Assembly: GCF_018987235.1 (NCBI RefSeq)
Contig: NZ_CP072197.1
Coordinates: 186,001 to 250,000 of the forward strand
Direction: 5' to 3'
DNA length: 64,000 nt
Source of the DNA: Lactobacillus crispatus
GTDB lineage: Bacteria; Bacillota; Bacilli; Lactobacillales; Lactobacillaceae
Part shown: in pieces, positions 54,441-63,136 of the stretch
Layout of the letters: every line of letters begins with the position of its first letter
Position numbering within the stretch: position 1 is the stretch's first letter
Made by a program: the position numbers and the translations under genes
Notes under the pieces: model-generated
Seen by the model: only the letters and a program-made list of their open reading frames with translations
What the model was told of the DNA's origin: nothing
Database searches by the model: none

Positions 54441-55499
54441 ATGCCAGAAGAAAGAGTTTTAGATGTTAAAAATTTAAAAATTGATTTCCACACTTATGCT
54501 GGTGAGGTTAAAGCTATTCGTAACGTTTCCTTTCACCTAAATAAGGGAGAGACGCTCGCAATTGTAGGAGAATCAGGTTCAGGTAAGTCGGTTACTACCA
54601 GAAGTATTATCGGTCTGTTAGCACGAAATGCTCAGATTGAGGGCGGCGAGATTGATTTCCACGGCAAAAATTTGTTAGAGTTATCTGAAAAAGAAATGCA
54701 AAAAATTCGTGGGAATGAAATTTCAATGATTTTCCAAGATCCTATGACTTCGCTTGACCCAACTATGAAGATTGGGCAGCAAATTGCGGAGCCATTAATC
54801 AAACATAAGGGTGCCTCTAAGAAAGAAGCTTGGGCTAAAGCCTTGGAAATGATGAAGGCCGTGGGAATCCCAAATGCAGAAGAACGAATTAATCAATATC
54901 CTCACCAGTTTTCAGGTGGGATGAGACAAAGAATCGTAATTGCGATTGCTTTAATTTGTGAGCCAGAGATTTTGCTGGCTGATGAACCAACTACAGCTCT
55001 AGACGTGACTGTCCAAGCTGAAATCTTGGACTTGATGAAAGACTTGCAAAAGCGGGTTAAGACCTCAATTATTTTCATTACGCACGACTTGGGCGTGGTG
55101 GCCGGTATGGCAGATAGAGTAGCTGTAATGTACGCTGGTGAATTCTTAGAATTCGGTGGTGTTGATGAAATTTTTTATGATCCACGGCATCCATATACTT
55201 GGGGCTTAATCAATTCAATGCCTACTTTAAACAGTGATACTTTGGAGTCGATTCCAGGTACGCCTCCTAACTTGCTTGATCCGCCTAAGGGTGATCCTTT
55301 TGCACCAAGAAATAAGTATGCCATGAAGATTGATGTGGAAAGAAAGCCACCATTTTTCAAGGTAACTGATACTCACTATGCTGCAACCTGGCTTTTAGCA
55401 CCAGATGCACCTAAAGTGGAACCACCAGCTGAAATTACACGTCGCTGGAAAAAATATAACTTGATGAAACAAGAAGATAAACTGCCAGAGGTTAACTAG
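54441..55499 (+). CDS. oppD: Oligopeptide ABC transporter ATPase OppD
   Basis: 352 residues. Walker A GESGSGKS, signature FSGGMRQR, Walker B LLADEPT and the H-loop ITHDLG are intact. The C-terminal oligo_HPY extension (GLINSMPTLNSDTLESIPGT) is typical of OppD. The usual cysteine-rich 4Fe-4S end is not seen. Pairs with OppF. GGAT-type weak ribosome site after oppC. Confidence 0.95.
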   Translation: MPEERVLDVKNLKIDFHTYAGEVKAIRNVSFHLNKGETLAIVGESGSGKSVTTRSIIGLLARNAQIEGGEIDFHGKNLLELSEKEMQKIRGNEISMIFQDPMTSLDPTMKIGQQIAEPLIKHKGASKKEAWAKALEMMKAVGIPNAEERINQYPHQFSGGMRQRIVIAIALICEPEILLADEPTTALDVTVQAEILDLMKDLQKRVKTSIIFITHDLGVVAGMADRVAVMYAGEFLEFGGVDEIFYDPRHPYTWGLINSMPTLNSDTLESIPGTPPNLLDPPKGDPFAPRNKYAMKIDVERKPPFFKVTDTHYAATWLLAPDAPKVEPPAEITRRWKKYNLMKQEDKLPEVN

Positions 55500-55519
55500 T
55501 CGCGGTAAAGGAGATTTTT

Positions 55520-56464
55520 ATGCCAGAAAAAAAGAAAATTTTGGAAGTAAAACATCTAAAACAATACTTTAAAAATGGTCGTAATGTCACCAAGGCTGTT
55601 GACGATGTAAGCTTTAATATCTATGAAGGTGAAACTTTCGGCTTGGTAGGTGAATCTGGTTCTGGTAAGACAACTACTGGGCGCTCAATTTTGCAATTGT
55701 ATAAGCCAACTAGTGGCGAAGTGATTTTTGAAGGCAAAAATGTAGCAGATTTAAAAAGTCGTGCAGACAAACTAGCTTTTACACGGGATGCACAAATGAT
55801 CTTTCAAGATCCTTATGCTTCACTTAATCCTAGAATGACTGTTGAGGACATTATTGCTGAAGGATTAGATATTCACCATTTGGTTAAAAATAAAGATGAA
55901 CGAACTGAGAGAGTAGAGGAATTATTGGAAACTGTTGGCTTAAATGCAAGTCATGCTAGCCGTTTTCCACATGAATTCTCAGGTGGTCAGCGTCAAAGAA
56001 TCGGGATTGCTCGCGCCTTAGCCGTAGAGCCCAAATTTATTGTTGCAGACGAACCTATTTCAGCTCTAGACGTATCAATTCAAGCTCAAGTAGTTAACTT
56101 GATGATTGAATTACAGAAAAAGCGTGGTTTAACTTACTTGTTCATTGCCCACGATTTATCAATGGTTAAGTTTATTTCTGACCGAATTGGTGTAATGCAC
56201 TACGGTAAACTACTGGAAGTAGGTCCAGCCGATGACGTCTATGATCGACCACTTCATGATTACACGAAGAGTTTGATTTCTGCAGTGCCAATTCCTGATC
56301 CAGAAGTTGAGCGGAGCCGGACAAGGATTCCTTATGACGCTCAAAAAGAAGAAATGGACGGAAAGCAACGCTCAATGCATGAAATTCGTCCAGGACACTT
56401 CGTACGCTGCTCTGACGATGAAGTCAAGCATTACGAAGAAGTAGCGGCAAGCTACGAAAATTAG
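55520..56464 (+). CDS. oppF: Oligopeptide ABC transporter ATPase OppF
   Basis: 314 residues. Walker A GESGSGKT, signature FSGGQRQR, Walker B FIVADEPIS and IAHDLSMV are intact. The C-terminal end RPGHFVRCSDDE is the usual OppF tail with its cysteine. AAAGGAG precedes the ATG. Last gene of the operon. Confidence 0.95.
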   Translation: MPEKKKILEVKHLKQYFKNGRNVTKAVDDVSFNIYEGETFGLVGESGSGKTTTGRSILQLYKPTSGEVIFEGKNVADLKSRADKLAFTRDAQMIFQDPYASLNPRMTVEDIIAEGLDIHHLVKNKDERTERVEELLETVGLNASHASRFPHEFSGGQRQRIGIARALAVEPKFIVADEPISALDVSIQAQVVNLMIELQKKRGLTYLFIAHDLSMVKFISDRIGVMHYGKLLEVGPADDVYDRPLHDYTKSLISAVPIPDPEVERSRTRIPYDAQKEEMDGKQRSMHEIRPGHFVRCSDDEVKHYEEVAASYEN

Positions 56465-56510
56465 ATACCAAATCTAATGCAACTCTCTATATTAATATTA
56501 TATTTATGCT

Positions 56511-56541
56511 AAAAAGGCGATCCGATATGGATCGCCTTTTT
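56511..56541. terminator. Bidirectional terminator between oppF and pepE
   Basis: Perfect 13-bp stem AAAAAGGCGATCC/GGATCGCCTTTTT with a five-base loop, between convergent genes. Confidence 0.95.
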
Positions 56542-56557
56542 ATATGATCATTGCTCG

Positions 56558-57874
56558 TTAAGCTAATGAATCCCATGCTGGTAGGTCAGTGATTGGACCT
56601 TCAGCGAGCTTCTTTTGGTTTTCAGTTAAGTACTTCTTGTGGACTACAACTTCGTAAACATAGTCCTTAAACCATTCATTATTCATGACGTAGAAGCCTT
56701 TAACACCAGATTTATCGCCCCATGAGTTCTCAACTTTCCATTGACGAACTTCGCCGTTGTCTTCATCAACACCAACTAAAGTCATGGCATGTGACACTTG
56801 ACCGACGCCGGTCTTTAATCTGTCTGCTTTAGACATTTTAAGGTCAACGCCGAATAAGTCATCTAACTTGTACAAATTAGTGTCAAGGTAACCAGTCTTA
56901 CGGTCCATTTGACGTAAAACATCGTTACCAAACCAAACAGCTTCGCCGTCTTTTAATTGAGCGATAGCAGCGCTGGACAAATATTCCATTGGTACATTCA
57001 AAAGCTTAATTCTCAGTGAACCTTCGATGTTGTCTTCAGATGGTAGACCATAAAGCTTGTTATAGTCATGGTCTGGAGCATTGGTTAAAACAACATAGTC
57101 ATCAAAATCGACATCGCCCATGTACTTATGCAAGAATTCAAGTGGAGTAAGGTTCTTTTCTAAATGATATTTCTTATCATCATCACGATATTCAAGATCG
57201 AAAGTCTTAGGTGGTTCACCTACTGCGATAGCAGTCATTTGGTAAACTTCGCTTAAAAATTTTTCGCGAACCTTTTTAATTTCATCATCTTTGCCGTATT
57301 GCTTCAAGTGGCGCAATACTAAAGCATCCTTCTTTAACTTATCGCCCAAAGCAGTAGCAAAACCAGTTGTATCGTTGGTGTTAAAAGTTTCTGGCATAGC
57401 ATATGAAGGAACAACACCATATTTTTCAACTAAAGCGGCAGCCATTTGGAATTGTCCACCATCACTACCAGCAAAGTCTAAGTCAGCCTTAACTTGACGT
57501 GAATCAAGTGGCATATCAGCACTGTCTAAGATTCTGTTGTAGAACATGTTGGCACGTTCAATCTTGTCCCAGAAAAAGTTGTAAGCTTGTGAGAAGGTGA
57601 AGTCCTTAGCCTTATATTTCTTACCAAAAGCGTGGCGCAAAACGTTCAAAGTCGCAAACAACCAGCAACGACCTGAATGCTTTTGATTAGTAACGTTGTT
57701 GGTGTCAAGTTCGGTTGAGAATACTCTGGTTAATTGTCCTTGAACACGGTCGTTATAAGATGCTTCAAGCACACCACTGCGTTGAGCTGCACGAGCAACG
57801 ACTTTATTTTCAGGTTTTTTATTAAATTCGGCAGAGAACTTTTCTAGTTCTTGCACAGTTAATTCATGAGCCAT
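56558..57874 (-). CDS. pepE: Thiol endopeptidase PepE (C1 family)
   Basis: 438 residues. Catalytic Cys70 in HSGRCWLFATLN, His in QVSHAMTLVGVDE and Asn in KVENSWGDKSG. The start MAHELTVQELEKFSA and the end GPITDLPAWDSLA match what I recall of Lactobacillus helveticus PepE, an endopeptidase of the bleomycin-hydrolase fold. GGAG precedes the ATG. It has a good promoter and lies next to oppBCDF, whose imported peptides it would degrade. Confidence 0.93.
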   Translation of the reverse strand: MAHELTVQELEKFSAEFNKKPENKVVARAAQRSGVLEASYNDRVQGQLTRVFSTELDTNNVTNQKHSGRCWLFATLNVLRHAFGKKYKAKDFTFSQAYNFFWDKIERANMFYNRILDSADMPLDSRQVKADLDFAGSDGGQFQMAAALVEKYGVVPSYAMPETFNTNDTTGFATALGDKLKKDALVLRHLKQYGKDDEIKKVREKFLSEVYQMTAIAVGEPPKTFDLEYRDDDKKYHLEKNLTPLEFLHKYMGDVDFDDYVVLTNAPDHDYNKLYGLPSEDNIEGSLRIKLLNVPMEYLSSAAIAQLKDGEAVWFGNDVLRQMDRKTGYLDTNLYKLDDLFGVDLKMSKADRLKTGVGQVSHAMTLVGVDEDNGEVRQWKVENSWGDKSGVKGFYVMNNEWFKDYVYEVVVHKKYLTENQKKLAEGPITDLPAWDSLA

Positions 57875-57920
57875 AAAAAATCTCCTTTTTAATTTTATAA
57901 TTTTTTTCTAAACTAACTCT

Positions 57921-57949
57921 ATTTTAAAGCAAAATACAAGCGGGTTCAA
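57921..57949 (-). promoter_or_regulatory. Promoter of pepE
   Basis: Minus strand TTGAAC, 17 bases, TAAAAT. The -35 lies within the palindrome at 57935-57965. Confidence 0.75.
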
Positions 57950-57965
57950 TTAGAACTCGCTTGTA
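57935..57965. terminator. Palindrome: hsp20 terminator overlapping the pepE promoter
   Basis: Thirteen-base stem TACAAGCGGGTTC/GAACTCGCTTGTA (one G-T pair) with a five-base loop. On the minus strand it follows hsp20 and precedes TATTTT, a moderate terminator. It also covers the pepE -35. Confidence 0.65.
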
Positions 57966-58016
57966 GAGAATTATTAATCCGTTAACTTATTAGACCTCTT
58001 GCATAAACCTAATAAA

Positions 58017-58442
58017 TTAATCAATTTTTATAGAATTGCCATCATCGCCGGCAGTTTCCTTAGGCAAAGTGATGGTCAATACACCATTATCATACTTTGC
58101 ATGAATCTCACTTGCAACTACATTTGGTAATCTATAGCTTCTAGAAATACTGCCCTCACTTCTTTCCTTATGAATGATATTTCTATTTTTATCGCTAGTG
58201 TCCTTAAATGATTTTCTTGTGCCGCTGACATTTAACGTACCGTCATTATAGTTAACGTTGATATCCTGCTTATCCATGCCAGGCATGTCAATCTTAACTA
58301 GATAGTCCTTATCAGTTTCTGCAACATCAGATTGCATAATGTTTTCAATTTCATTATCGTCAAAGAAGTTTCTTGGAAAACCAAACCAATCATTCATTGC
58401 ATCCATCATGTCGTTGCGCCGATTCATCATATTGTTTGCCAT
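58017..58442 (-). CDS. Small heat shock protein (Hsp20)
   Basis: 141 residues with the alpha-crystallin domain at about 35-135: VKIDMPGMDKQDINVNYNDG, then YRLPNVVASEIHAKYDNGVLTITLPK with the A-x-x-x-n-G-v-L-x-i signature. ATP-independent holdase chaperone. AAAGGAAG precedes the ATG. The promoter -35 overlaps a CIRCE operator, so HrcA should control it. Confidence 0.93.
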   Translation of the reverse strand: MANNMMNRRNDMMDAMNDWFGFPRNFFDDNEIENIMQSDVAETDKDYLVKIDMPGMDKQDINVNYNDGTLNVSGTRKSFKDTSDKNRNIIHKERSEGSISRSYRLPNVVASEIHAKYDNGVLTITLPKETAGDDGNSIKID

Positions 58443-58490
58443 AAATAAAACTTCCTTTCATTTTTGTATTTGCTTAATTAGAATATAAGG

Positions 58491-58520
58491 AAAAGATCAA
58501 CTCATTTCTTGATCTCTTTT
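58491..58520 (-). promoter_or_regulatory. Leader hairpin of hsp20
   Basis: GATCAA/TTGATC stem with flanking A/T pairs and a T-rich tail on the minus strand, about 50 bases before the start. It does not cover the ribosome site, so it is not a clear thermometer. Confidence 0.4.
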
Positions 58521-58549
58521 CTCCTTACACTGTTTATTGTAGTCGCTTT

Positions 58550-58578
58550 TTATAGAAATGACACAAATTAGCACTCAA
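58550..58578 (-). promoter_or_regulatory. Promoter of hsp20
   Basis: Minus strand TTGAGT, 17 bases, CTATAA. The -35 is inside the CIRCE operator. Confidence 0.75.
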
Positions 58579-58594
58579 AAATATATAGTGCTAA
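58568..58594. promoter_or_regulatory. CIRCE operator (HrcA site)
   Basis: TTAGCACTC-N9-TAGTGCTAA, differing from the consensus TTAGCACTC-N9-GAGTGCTAA at one base. It lies between divergent hsp20 and greA. Confidence 0.9.
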
Positions 58595-58611
58595 TTTTAG
58601 ACTGATAACGC

Positions 58612-58620
58612 TGCTACAAT
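58612..58620 (+). promoter_or_regulatory. Extended -10 promoter of greA
   Basis: TG-C-TACAAT, 64 bases before the greA start. The -35 position would touch the right half of CIRCE. Confidence 0.5.
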
Positions 58621-58683
58621 AACATTCTGAGATTGTGGATAATTATTACGTATAGAAAAATAAAGAAAGTTTGTGAAATAGAA

Positions 58684-59145
58684 ATGGTATATTTTCAGAA
58701 AATGACTCCAGAAGGCTATCAACAAATTGAGGATGAAATTGCTCGATTAAAAAAAGATCGGCCACGTAGAATTAAAATTTTGCAGGCTGCACGAGCTTTA
58801 GGTGATCTTTCGGAAAATACTGAATATACTGAAGCAAAACGTGATCTAGGTCACTTACAAAGTCGTCTGCGTTACCTAGGCAAACAATTAAAGTATGCCG
58901 AAATTGTTAAAACTGAAGATGATGGTAAGGTTGATCTAGGAAAGACCGTTGTGCTTAAGTTTGATGACGATGATGAAACAGAAGAATACAAAGTAGTTGG
59001 GCGAATGGAAGCGGATCTTGCTGCTGGCAAGGTTTCTTTTGATTCTCCATTGGGTCAAGCAATCATGAAAAAGGAGGCTGGTACAACAGCAACGGTGGCG
59101 GCACCAGCAGGTGAATATCAAGTAACGATTGTGGAAGTTAAATAA
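58684..59145 (+). CDS. greA: Transcription elongation factor GreA
   Basis: 153 residues: an N-terminal coiled coil (MTPEGYQQIEDEIARL; ARALGDLSENTEYTEAKRD, with the acidic tip residues) and a C-terminal FKBP-like domain (SFDSPLGQAIMKKEAG). It rescues backtracked RNA polymerase by stimulating transcript cleavage. The ATG at 58684 fits the family's start; the ribosome site is weak. The longer frame from 58633 adds unconserved residues. Confidence 0.92.
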   Translation: MVYFQKMTPEGYQQIEDEIARLKKDRPRRIKILQAARALGDLSENTEYTEAKRDLGHLQSRLRYLGKQLKYAEIVKTEDDGKVDLGKTVVLKFDDDDETEEYKVVGRMEADLAAGKVSFDSPLGQAIMKKEAGTTATVAAPAGEYQVTIVEVK

Positions 59146-59174
59146 GTTGAGAACTATAATAAACTGTCTTTTTC

Positions 59175-59183
59175 TGGTATAAT
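59175..59183 (+). promoter_or_regulatory. Extended -10 promoter of the CPBP-like gene
   Basis: TG-G-TATAAT, 41 bases before the start. Confidence 0.6.
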
Positions 59184-59224
59184 ATGGGTTTTGTAGGATA
59201 CAATTCAGAGTAGGAGTGAAGAAT

Positions 59225-59887
59225 TTGAATACGCCACAATCAAGAGAGGGTAATGTGATCCGCTATGCCGTTTATTTAGCTGGCTATGTCGCTGTGTTTG
59301 CAGTAGTAAAGCTAGTTACTAGAAAATCTCCGGTTCATATTTGGGATTTGATTTTATTCGGCTTAGTTGCAGCCATGATTCTGTTGTTTTATGTTTATCG
59401 TTTCAATCGAGAGCAACGCTTTTTTGCCCGTGATTTTAAACTTCCATGGTTGGGCAGTTTGTCAACTGTTGTTCTATTAACATTAGTGATTACAGTTACA
59501 CAGATTTCGATTTCATACTTACAATCATATGGCAGGATTAGTCATTATGATTTCCAATTGATATATGCCAAAAGTGAATCAGTTAACATGTTTTGGTTTT
59601 TAATCGTTGTCCAAGGAATTGTATTACCAATCCTACAAGAATTTTTGGCGACTGGCTTTTTGTTCAATTATGCTTTTCGGCGAAATACTAAGCAAGTTGC
59701 AATTATGGGAATCATTGTTTCAGGTCTGATTTATAGCTTACTGAACTTTCAAAATTCAGTAGTACTCTTTATTATTGATGCAATTTATGGCATGGTGTTT
59801 GCTTGGAGCTATATGTACACACAAACATTATTGATGCCAATTTACTTAGCTGTAGTTAGTGGCGTACTTACAGTGATTATGATTTAA
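59225..59887 (+). CDS. CPBP-family-like membrane protein, active-site motifs degenerate
   Basis: About 220 residues, six or seven membrane helices. The start is a TTG eight bases after AGGAG; the GTG at 59216 overlaps that site. The arrangement resembles CPBP (CaaX protease and bacteriocin-processing) proteins, but where EExxxR is expected there is QEFLATG, and the later His motif is not seen (SLLNFQ). It is probably not an active protease. The family call is tentative. Confidence 0.6.
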   Translation: MNTPQSREGNVIRYAVYLAGYVAVFAVVKLVTRKSPVHIWDLILFGLVAAMILLFYVYRFNREQRFFARDFKLPWLGSLSTVVLLTLVITVTQISISYLQSYGRISHYDFQLIYAKSESVNMFWFLIVVQGIVLPILQEFLATGFLFNYAFRRNTKQVAIMGIIVSGLIYSLLNFQNSVVLFIIDAIYGMVFAWSYMYTQTLLMPIYLAVVSGVLTVIMI

Positions 59888-59891
59888 AAAC

Positions 59892-59926
59892 AAAAGGATG
59901 AGAAAAATTCTCATCCTTATTTTTGT
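59892..59926 (+). terminator. Terminator after the CPBP-like gene
   Basis: AAGGATGAG/CTCATCCTT stem followed by a T-rich run. Confidence 0.88.
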
Positions 59927-59934
59927 ATAAAAAA

Positions 59935-60005
59935 AGCGGATAGCGTGAATCGAACCCGCATCTACAGCTTGGGAAGCTGTCGTTCTACCATTTAACTATA
60001 CCCGC
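59935..60005 (-). tRNA. tRNA-Gly (CCC anticodon)
   Basis: 71 bases. Acceptor GCGGGTA/TATCCGC, D-arm GTT...AAC, anticodon stem ACAGC/GCTGT with loop TTCCCAA reading CCC, T loop TTCGATT. No CCA is encoded. The T-stem GCGGG/CACGC contains one G-A mismatch where CCCGC is expected. Confidence 0.85.
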
Positions 60006-60014
60006 AATATATTT

Positions 60015-60608
60015 TTATTTTAGCATTTTTTCTATTTGAAGATCAACACTTTTACGATCAATTAAGCTGGTAAAATTTTGAAAAAGCCAGCGGCGTAGTT
60101 CGTTGGGCATAACAACTAGAGGCATTCTATTATGGATTGGCGCCATATCTTTGTTAGGCACGGTAGTAACCATTGAAAAATAATCCTGATCATAAATACC
60201 TGCAATTAAGGTAAGTGGTTGATTAGTGCGGAAGGCGTAGCGATCATGGTATTTACGACCGTTTTCAGCAATATGGGTAGTTTTAGCGTATTCAAAGAAT
60301 TTTTCGGTTAAGATTAAGCAACGTTGCTTGGCAAAGGATTTGTCCCACATTGAAGGCGCTGAATCATAAAATCGCTCAATTCTAGCGTTAAATAAAGGCT
60401 TTTTTGGATCAACGGGACTTGGATAGCCCCATTTTTTGTTGCTTAATTGCAATTGACCATTTTGATAAAGCAAAACAGGTGCTACTTGGTTAGGAAAAAT
60501 ATCTTGTGCTTGAATGTCAAAATTTGGTGTAACTAAGGGCAGGTCAAGATCGCTTTTGAGATATTGTTGAATTTGTTTTAAATTAGGTAAACGAAACTGG
60601 TTGCACAT
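60015..60608 (-). CDS. SRAP (YedK/HMCES-type) abasic-site DNA-protein crosslinking protein
   Basis: 197 residues when started at the second Met (60608), which places the catalytic Cys at position 2 (MCNQFRLP), as the mechanism needs; AAGGAA lies seven bases upstream. PLFNARIE and PIHNRMPLVV are the conserved motifs. The protein crosslinks to abasic sites in single-stranded DNA. The tRNA-Gly gene follows immediately on the same strand. Confidence 0.9.
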   Translation of the reverse strand: MCNQFRLPNLKQIQQYLKSDLDLPLVTPNFDIQAQDIFPNQVAPVLLYQNGQLQLSNKKWGYPSPVDPKKPLFNARIERFYDSAPSMWDKSFAKQRCLILTEKFFEYAKTTHIAENGRKYHDRYAFRTNQPLTLIAGIYDQDYFSMVTTVPNKDMAPIHNRMPLVVMPNELRRWLFQNFTSLIDRKSVDLQIEKMLK

Positions 60609-60725
60609 ACGCATTTCCTTTCTTTAGGGCTAGTTTAATCATAGCCTATTTTTTGTTAAAATTAGGTAATTAAACAATTAATATTAATAAAAAAATAAAC
60701 TTAAAAATTAGAAAAGAGCAAAAAG

Positions 60726-61748
60726 ATGGCGAAAGAAATTTTATTAACTGGTGACCGTCCTACTGGTAAGCTGCACATTGGTCACTATATCGGTTCATTA
60801 AAGAATAGAGTAAAATTACAAAATTCAGGTAAATATGATCCATATATTATGATTGCGGATACACAGGCTTTGACCGACAATGCTCGTAATCCGGAAAAAA
60901 TTCGCAATAGTTTGATCCAAGTAGCTTTAGATTACTTAGCTGTTGGTATTGATCCAGCTAAATCAACTATTTATGTTCAATCACAAATTCCTGCTCTATT
61001 TGAATTGACTGCTTACTACATGGATTTAGTAACTGTGGCTCGGCTTGAAAGAAATCCAACTGTTAAGACAGAAATTAAGCAAAAAGATTTCAAAGACTCT
61101 ATTCCAATTGGCTTTTTAAACTATCCAGTTTCTCAAGCTGCTGATATCACCGCTTTTAAAGCAACCGTTATTCCTGTTGGAGATGACCAGGAACCAATGT
61201 TGGAACAAACACGTGAAATCGTTAGGACTTTTAACCGTGTTTATAATTGTGATGTTTTGGTTGAACCTAAAGGTTATTTCCCACCTAAAGGTCAAGGACG
61301 TTTGCCAGGACTTGATGGTAATGCGAAGATGTCGAAGTCACTTGGCAATGCGATTTATCTTGCTGATGATGCAAAGACAGTTCAAAAGAAAGTTATGTCA
61401 ATGTACACGGATCCTAACCATATTCACGTTGAAGACCCTGGTAGGGTTGAAGGTAACACTGTCTTTACATATCTTGATGTCTTCGATCCAGATAAGGACA
61501 AGGTGGCAGAACTTAAGGCAGAATACCAAAAGGGTGGCTTAGGTGACGTTAAGATTAAGCGTTACTTAAACAAGGTCCTTGAAGCAGAGCTTGCACCAAT
61601 TCGTGAACGTCGCGAAAAGTTTGCTCAAGATGAAGATGCGGTTTATGAAATGCTTCTGGAAGGTTCAAAAAAGGCTAATAAAGTGGCTAATGCAACACTT
61701 GAACAAGTCCGTGACGCAATTGGTTTGAACTATTTCAAGAATAGATAA
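60726..61748 (+). CDS. trpS: Tryptophanyl-tRNA synthetase
   Basis: 340 residues, class [14 protein letters not shown] holds HIGH and [13 protein letters not shown] holds [19 protein letters not shown] is characteristic of TrpRS. No T-box leader is present upstream, unlike tyrS. AGAAAAGAGC precedes the ATG. The dCMP-deaminase-like gene follows 15 bases later. Confidence 0.97.
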   Translation: MAKEILLTGDRPTGKLHIGHYIGSLKNRVKLQNSGKYDPYIMIADTQALTDNARNPEKIRNSLIQVALDYLAVGIDPAKSTIYVQSQIPALFELTAYYMDLVTVARLERNPTVKTEIKQKDFKDSIPIGFLNYPVSQAADITAFKATVIPVGDDQEPMLEQTREIVRTFNRVYNCDVLVEPKGYFPPKGQGRLPGLDGNAKMSKSLGNAIYLADDAKTVQKKVMSMYTDPNHIHVEDPGRVEGNTVFTYLDVFDPDKDKVAELKAEYQKGGLGDVKIKRYLNKVLEAELAPIRERREKFAQDEDAVYEMLLEGSKKANKVANATLEQVRDAIGLNYFKNR

Positions 61749-61763
61749 GGCTGAGGTAAAGTT

Positions 61764-62243
61764 ATGCACGATCGAATTCCTTGGAAACAATATTTTATGA
61801 TGCAGGCGCTAGTAATTGCGCAACGCTCTACTTGTAATCGCGCATTAGTTGGTAGTGTCTTAGTAAAAGATAATCGGATTATTGGCACTGGTTATAATGG
61901 TTCCGTTTCAGGACAACCGCATTGTGACGATGTGGGTCATCAAATGGTTGATGGTCACTGCGTTAGAACTATTCATTCAGAAATGAATGCGATCATTCAG
62001 TGTGCTAAGTTTGGTGTTTCTACAGAAAATACTGAGATTTATGTGACACATTTTCCTTGCTATAATTGCTGCAAATCCTTGTTGCAGGCAGGCGTGAAAA
62101 AAATTAACTATTATTTTGACTATCGCGATAATCCATTGGCGATGCAACTACTTCATGATAGCGAGGTGCCTTATGAACAGATTAAGATTAATCGCAAATA
62201 CGTGGAAAGCTTGGCCCATAAACTTGAAGAAGACGAGAATTAA
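61764..62243 (+). CDS. dCMP deaminase-type protein (ComEB-like)
   Basis: 159 residues of the cytidine/deoxycytidylate deaminase fold. Zinc site HSEMNAI (His and catalytic Glu) and PCYNCCK (two Cys). [23 protein letters not shown] (in shortened form [18 protein letters not shown]) is the conserved core. It probably makes dUMP from dCMP. It follows trpS closely. The next gene's start lies inside its last 70 bases. Confidence 0.9.
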   Translation: MHDRIPWKQYFMMQALVIAQRSTCNRALVGSVLVKDNRIIGTGYNGSVSGQPHCDDVGHQMVDGHCVRTIHSEMNAIIQCAKFGVSTENTEIYVTHFPCYNCCKSLLQAGVKKINYYFDYRDNPLAMQLLHDSEVPYEQIKINRKYVESLAHKLEEDEN

Positions 62244-62841
62244 TTTAATTTGGTTAATGGGACTAGTAACTGTATTTTTAATAACGACAGGATTTGTCCA
62301 GCCAAATATTGAAGATCATGCTCATATTTTAGATAAAGAAACTCGCACTTTGGTTACGGAAAAAAATAATCGCTATTTTCAGACTAAAGAACAACCGCAA
62401 ATTGTCGTTATAACGGTTAAAAGGCTGAATAAGTTAACACCTAAGATGCTAGATCATTCTAAGCGAACGGTCTTTATTGTGGTAGGACAGAAAGGTAAAA
62501 AGCGTAATGTGCAAATTTATTCAACTAAAGATTTGCATAGTGCCTTCACCGAGGTCGCTCGGGGCAATATCTTGCGTGCTGAAGTAGATAAATTGCGTAG
62601 TCAAAATAATGCAACTTTTAACAAGGGAATTCGCTTCGTCTTTCGGGCATGTGCGACTAGAGTTGATCAACAATATCAATATGCACTTGATAAATATGAT
62701 TTGACGCAAGCAGAACAAAATAAAGTCGCGCGTCCACATAGTGTAGCTTTACCAATCGCACTGGCACTGGCATTTTTAATTACGGGAATTACTTATTTCT
62801 TGCGTAGATTTAGTCATCGTGATCCAATTTCTAAGAAATAG
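62173..62841 (+). CDS. Membrane-anchored TPM-domain-like protein
   Basis: About 222 residues from the ATG at 62173, four bases after GAGGTG and 70 bases inside the preceding gene. A basic N-terminus is followed by a membrane helix ([17 protein letters not shown]), an extracellular TPM-like domain ([37 protein letters not shown]) and a C-terminal membrane helix (residues about 192-212). TPM domains act in phosphatases and photosystem repair; the role here is unknown. The start is less certain than the rest. Confidence 0.68.
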   Translation: MNRLRLIANTWKAWPINLKKTRINLIWLMGLVTVFLITTGFVQPNIEDHAHILDKETRTLVTEKNNRYFQTKEQPQIVVITVKRLNKLTPKMLDHSKRTVFIVVGQKGKKRNVQIYSTKDLHSAFTEVARGNILRAEVDKLRSQNNATFNKGIRFVFRACATRVDQQYQYALDKYDLTQAEQNKVARPHSVALPIALALAFLITGITYFLRRFSHRDPISKK

Positions 62842-62846
62842 TCGGC

Positions 62847-62875
62847 TTGACTTATTTGCATTTTGTCCTTACACT
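62847..62875 (+). promoter_or_regulatory. Promoter of the M-box / Mg2+ ATPase unit
   Basis: TTGACT, 17 bases, TACACT: near consensus. Confidence 0.8.
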
Positions 62876-62892
62876 TTTTGTAGACATAATTA

Positions 62893-63065
62893 GCGAAAAA
62901 CTGTTAGGTGAGACTCCTACGTGAACACACGCTATCGCCCAGAAACATCCAGAGATGCCAACGGGTTAAATAGGTGTCGTCGACTTAAGGCGAGATCCAG
63001 ATAGCTAGCATGTGCTTACGTCACGTAGTGTTAAAACTGAACGACGAGTATGACAGAGCCTTGTT
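62893..63065 (+). promoter_or_regulatory. M-box (ykoK) magnesium riboswitch
   Basis: Conserved M-box blocks in order: GTTAGGTGAGACTCCTACG, then ACACGCTATCGCCCAGAAA, then GATGCCAACGGGTT, then a later TAGTGTTAAAACTGAACGA. A terminator follows at 63071. High Mg2+ should favour termination and low Mg2+ expression of the P-type ATPase. Confidence 0.92.
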
Positions 63066-63070
63066 TGGCA

Positions 63071-63106
63071 AAAGTCACCTGCAGAAATTACAGGTGGCTT
63101 TTTTGT
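63071..63106 (+). terminator. Terminator of the M-box expression platform
   Basis: AAGTCACCTG/CAGGTGGCTT 10-bp stem, nine-base loop, T6. Confidence 0.88.
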
Positions 63107-63136
63107 TTTGCTTGTCCCAATTAAAGAAGGGAGCAA

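Noticed and set aside
58491..58520. RNA thermometer for hsp20
   Set aside because: The hairpin does not pair with the ribosome site, and a CIRCE operator already explains heat control.
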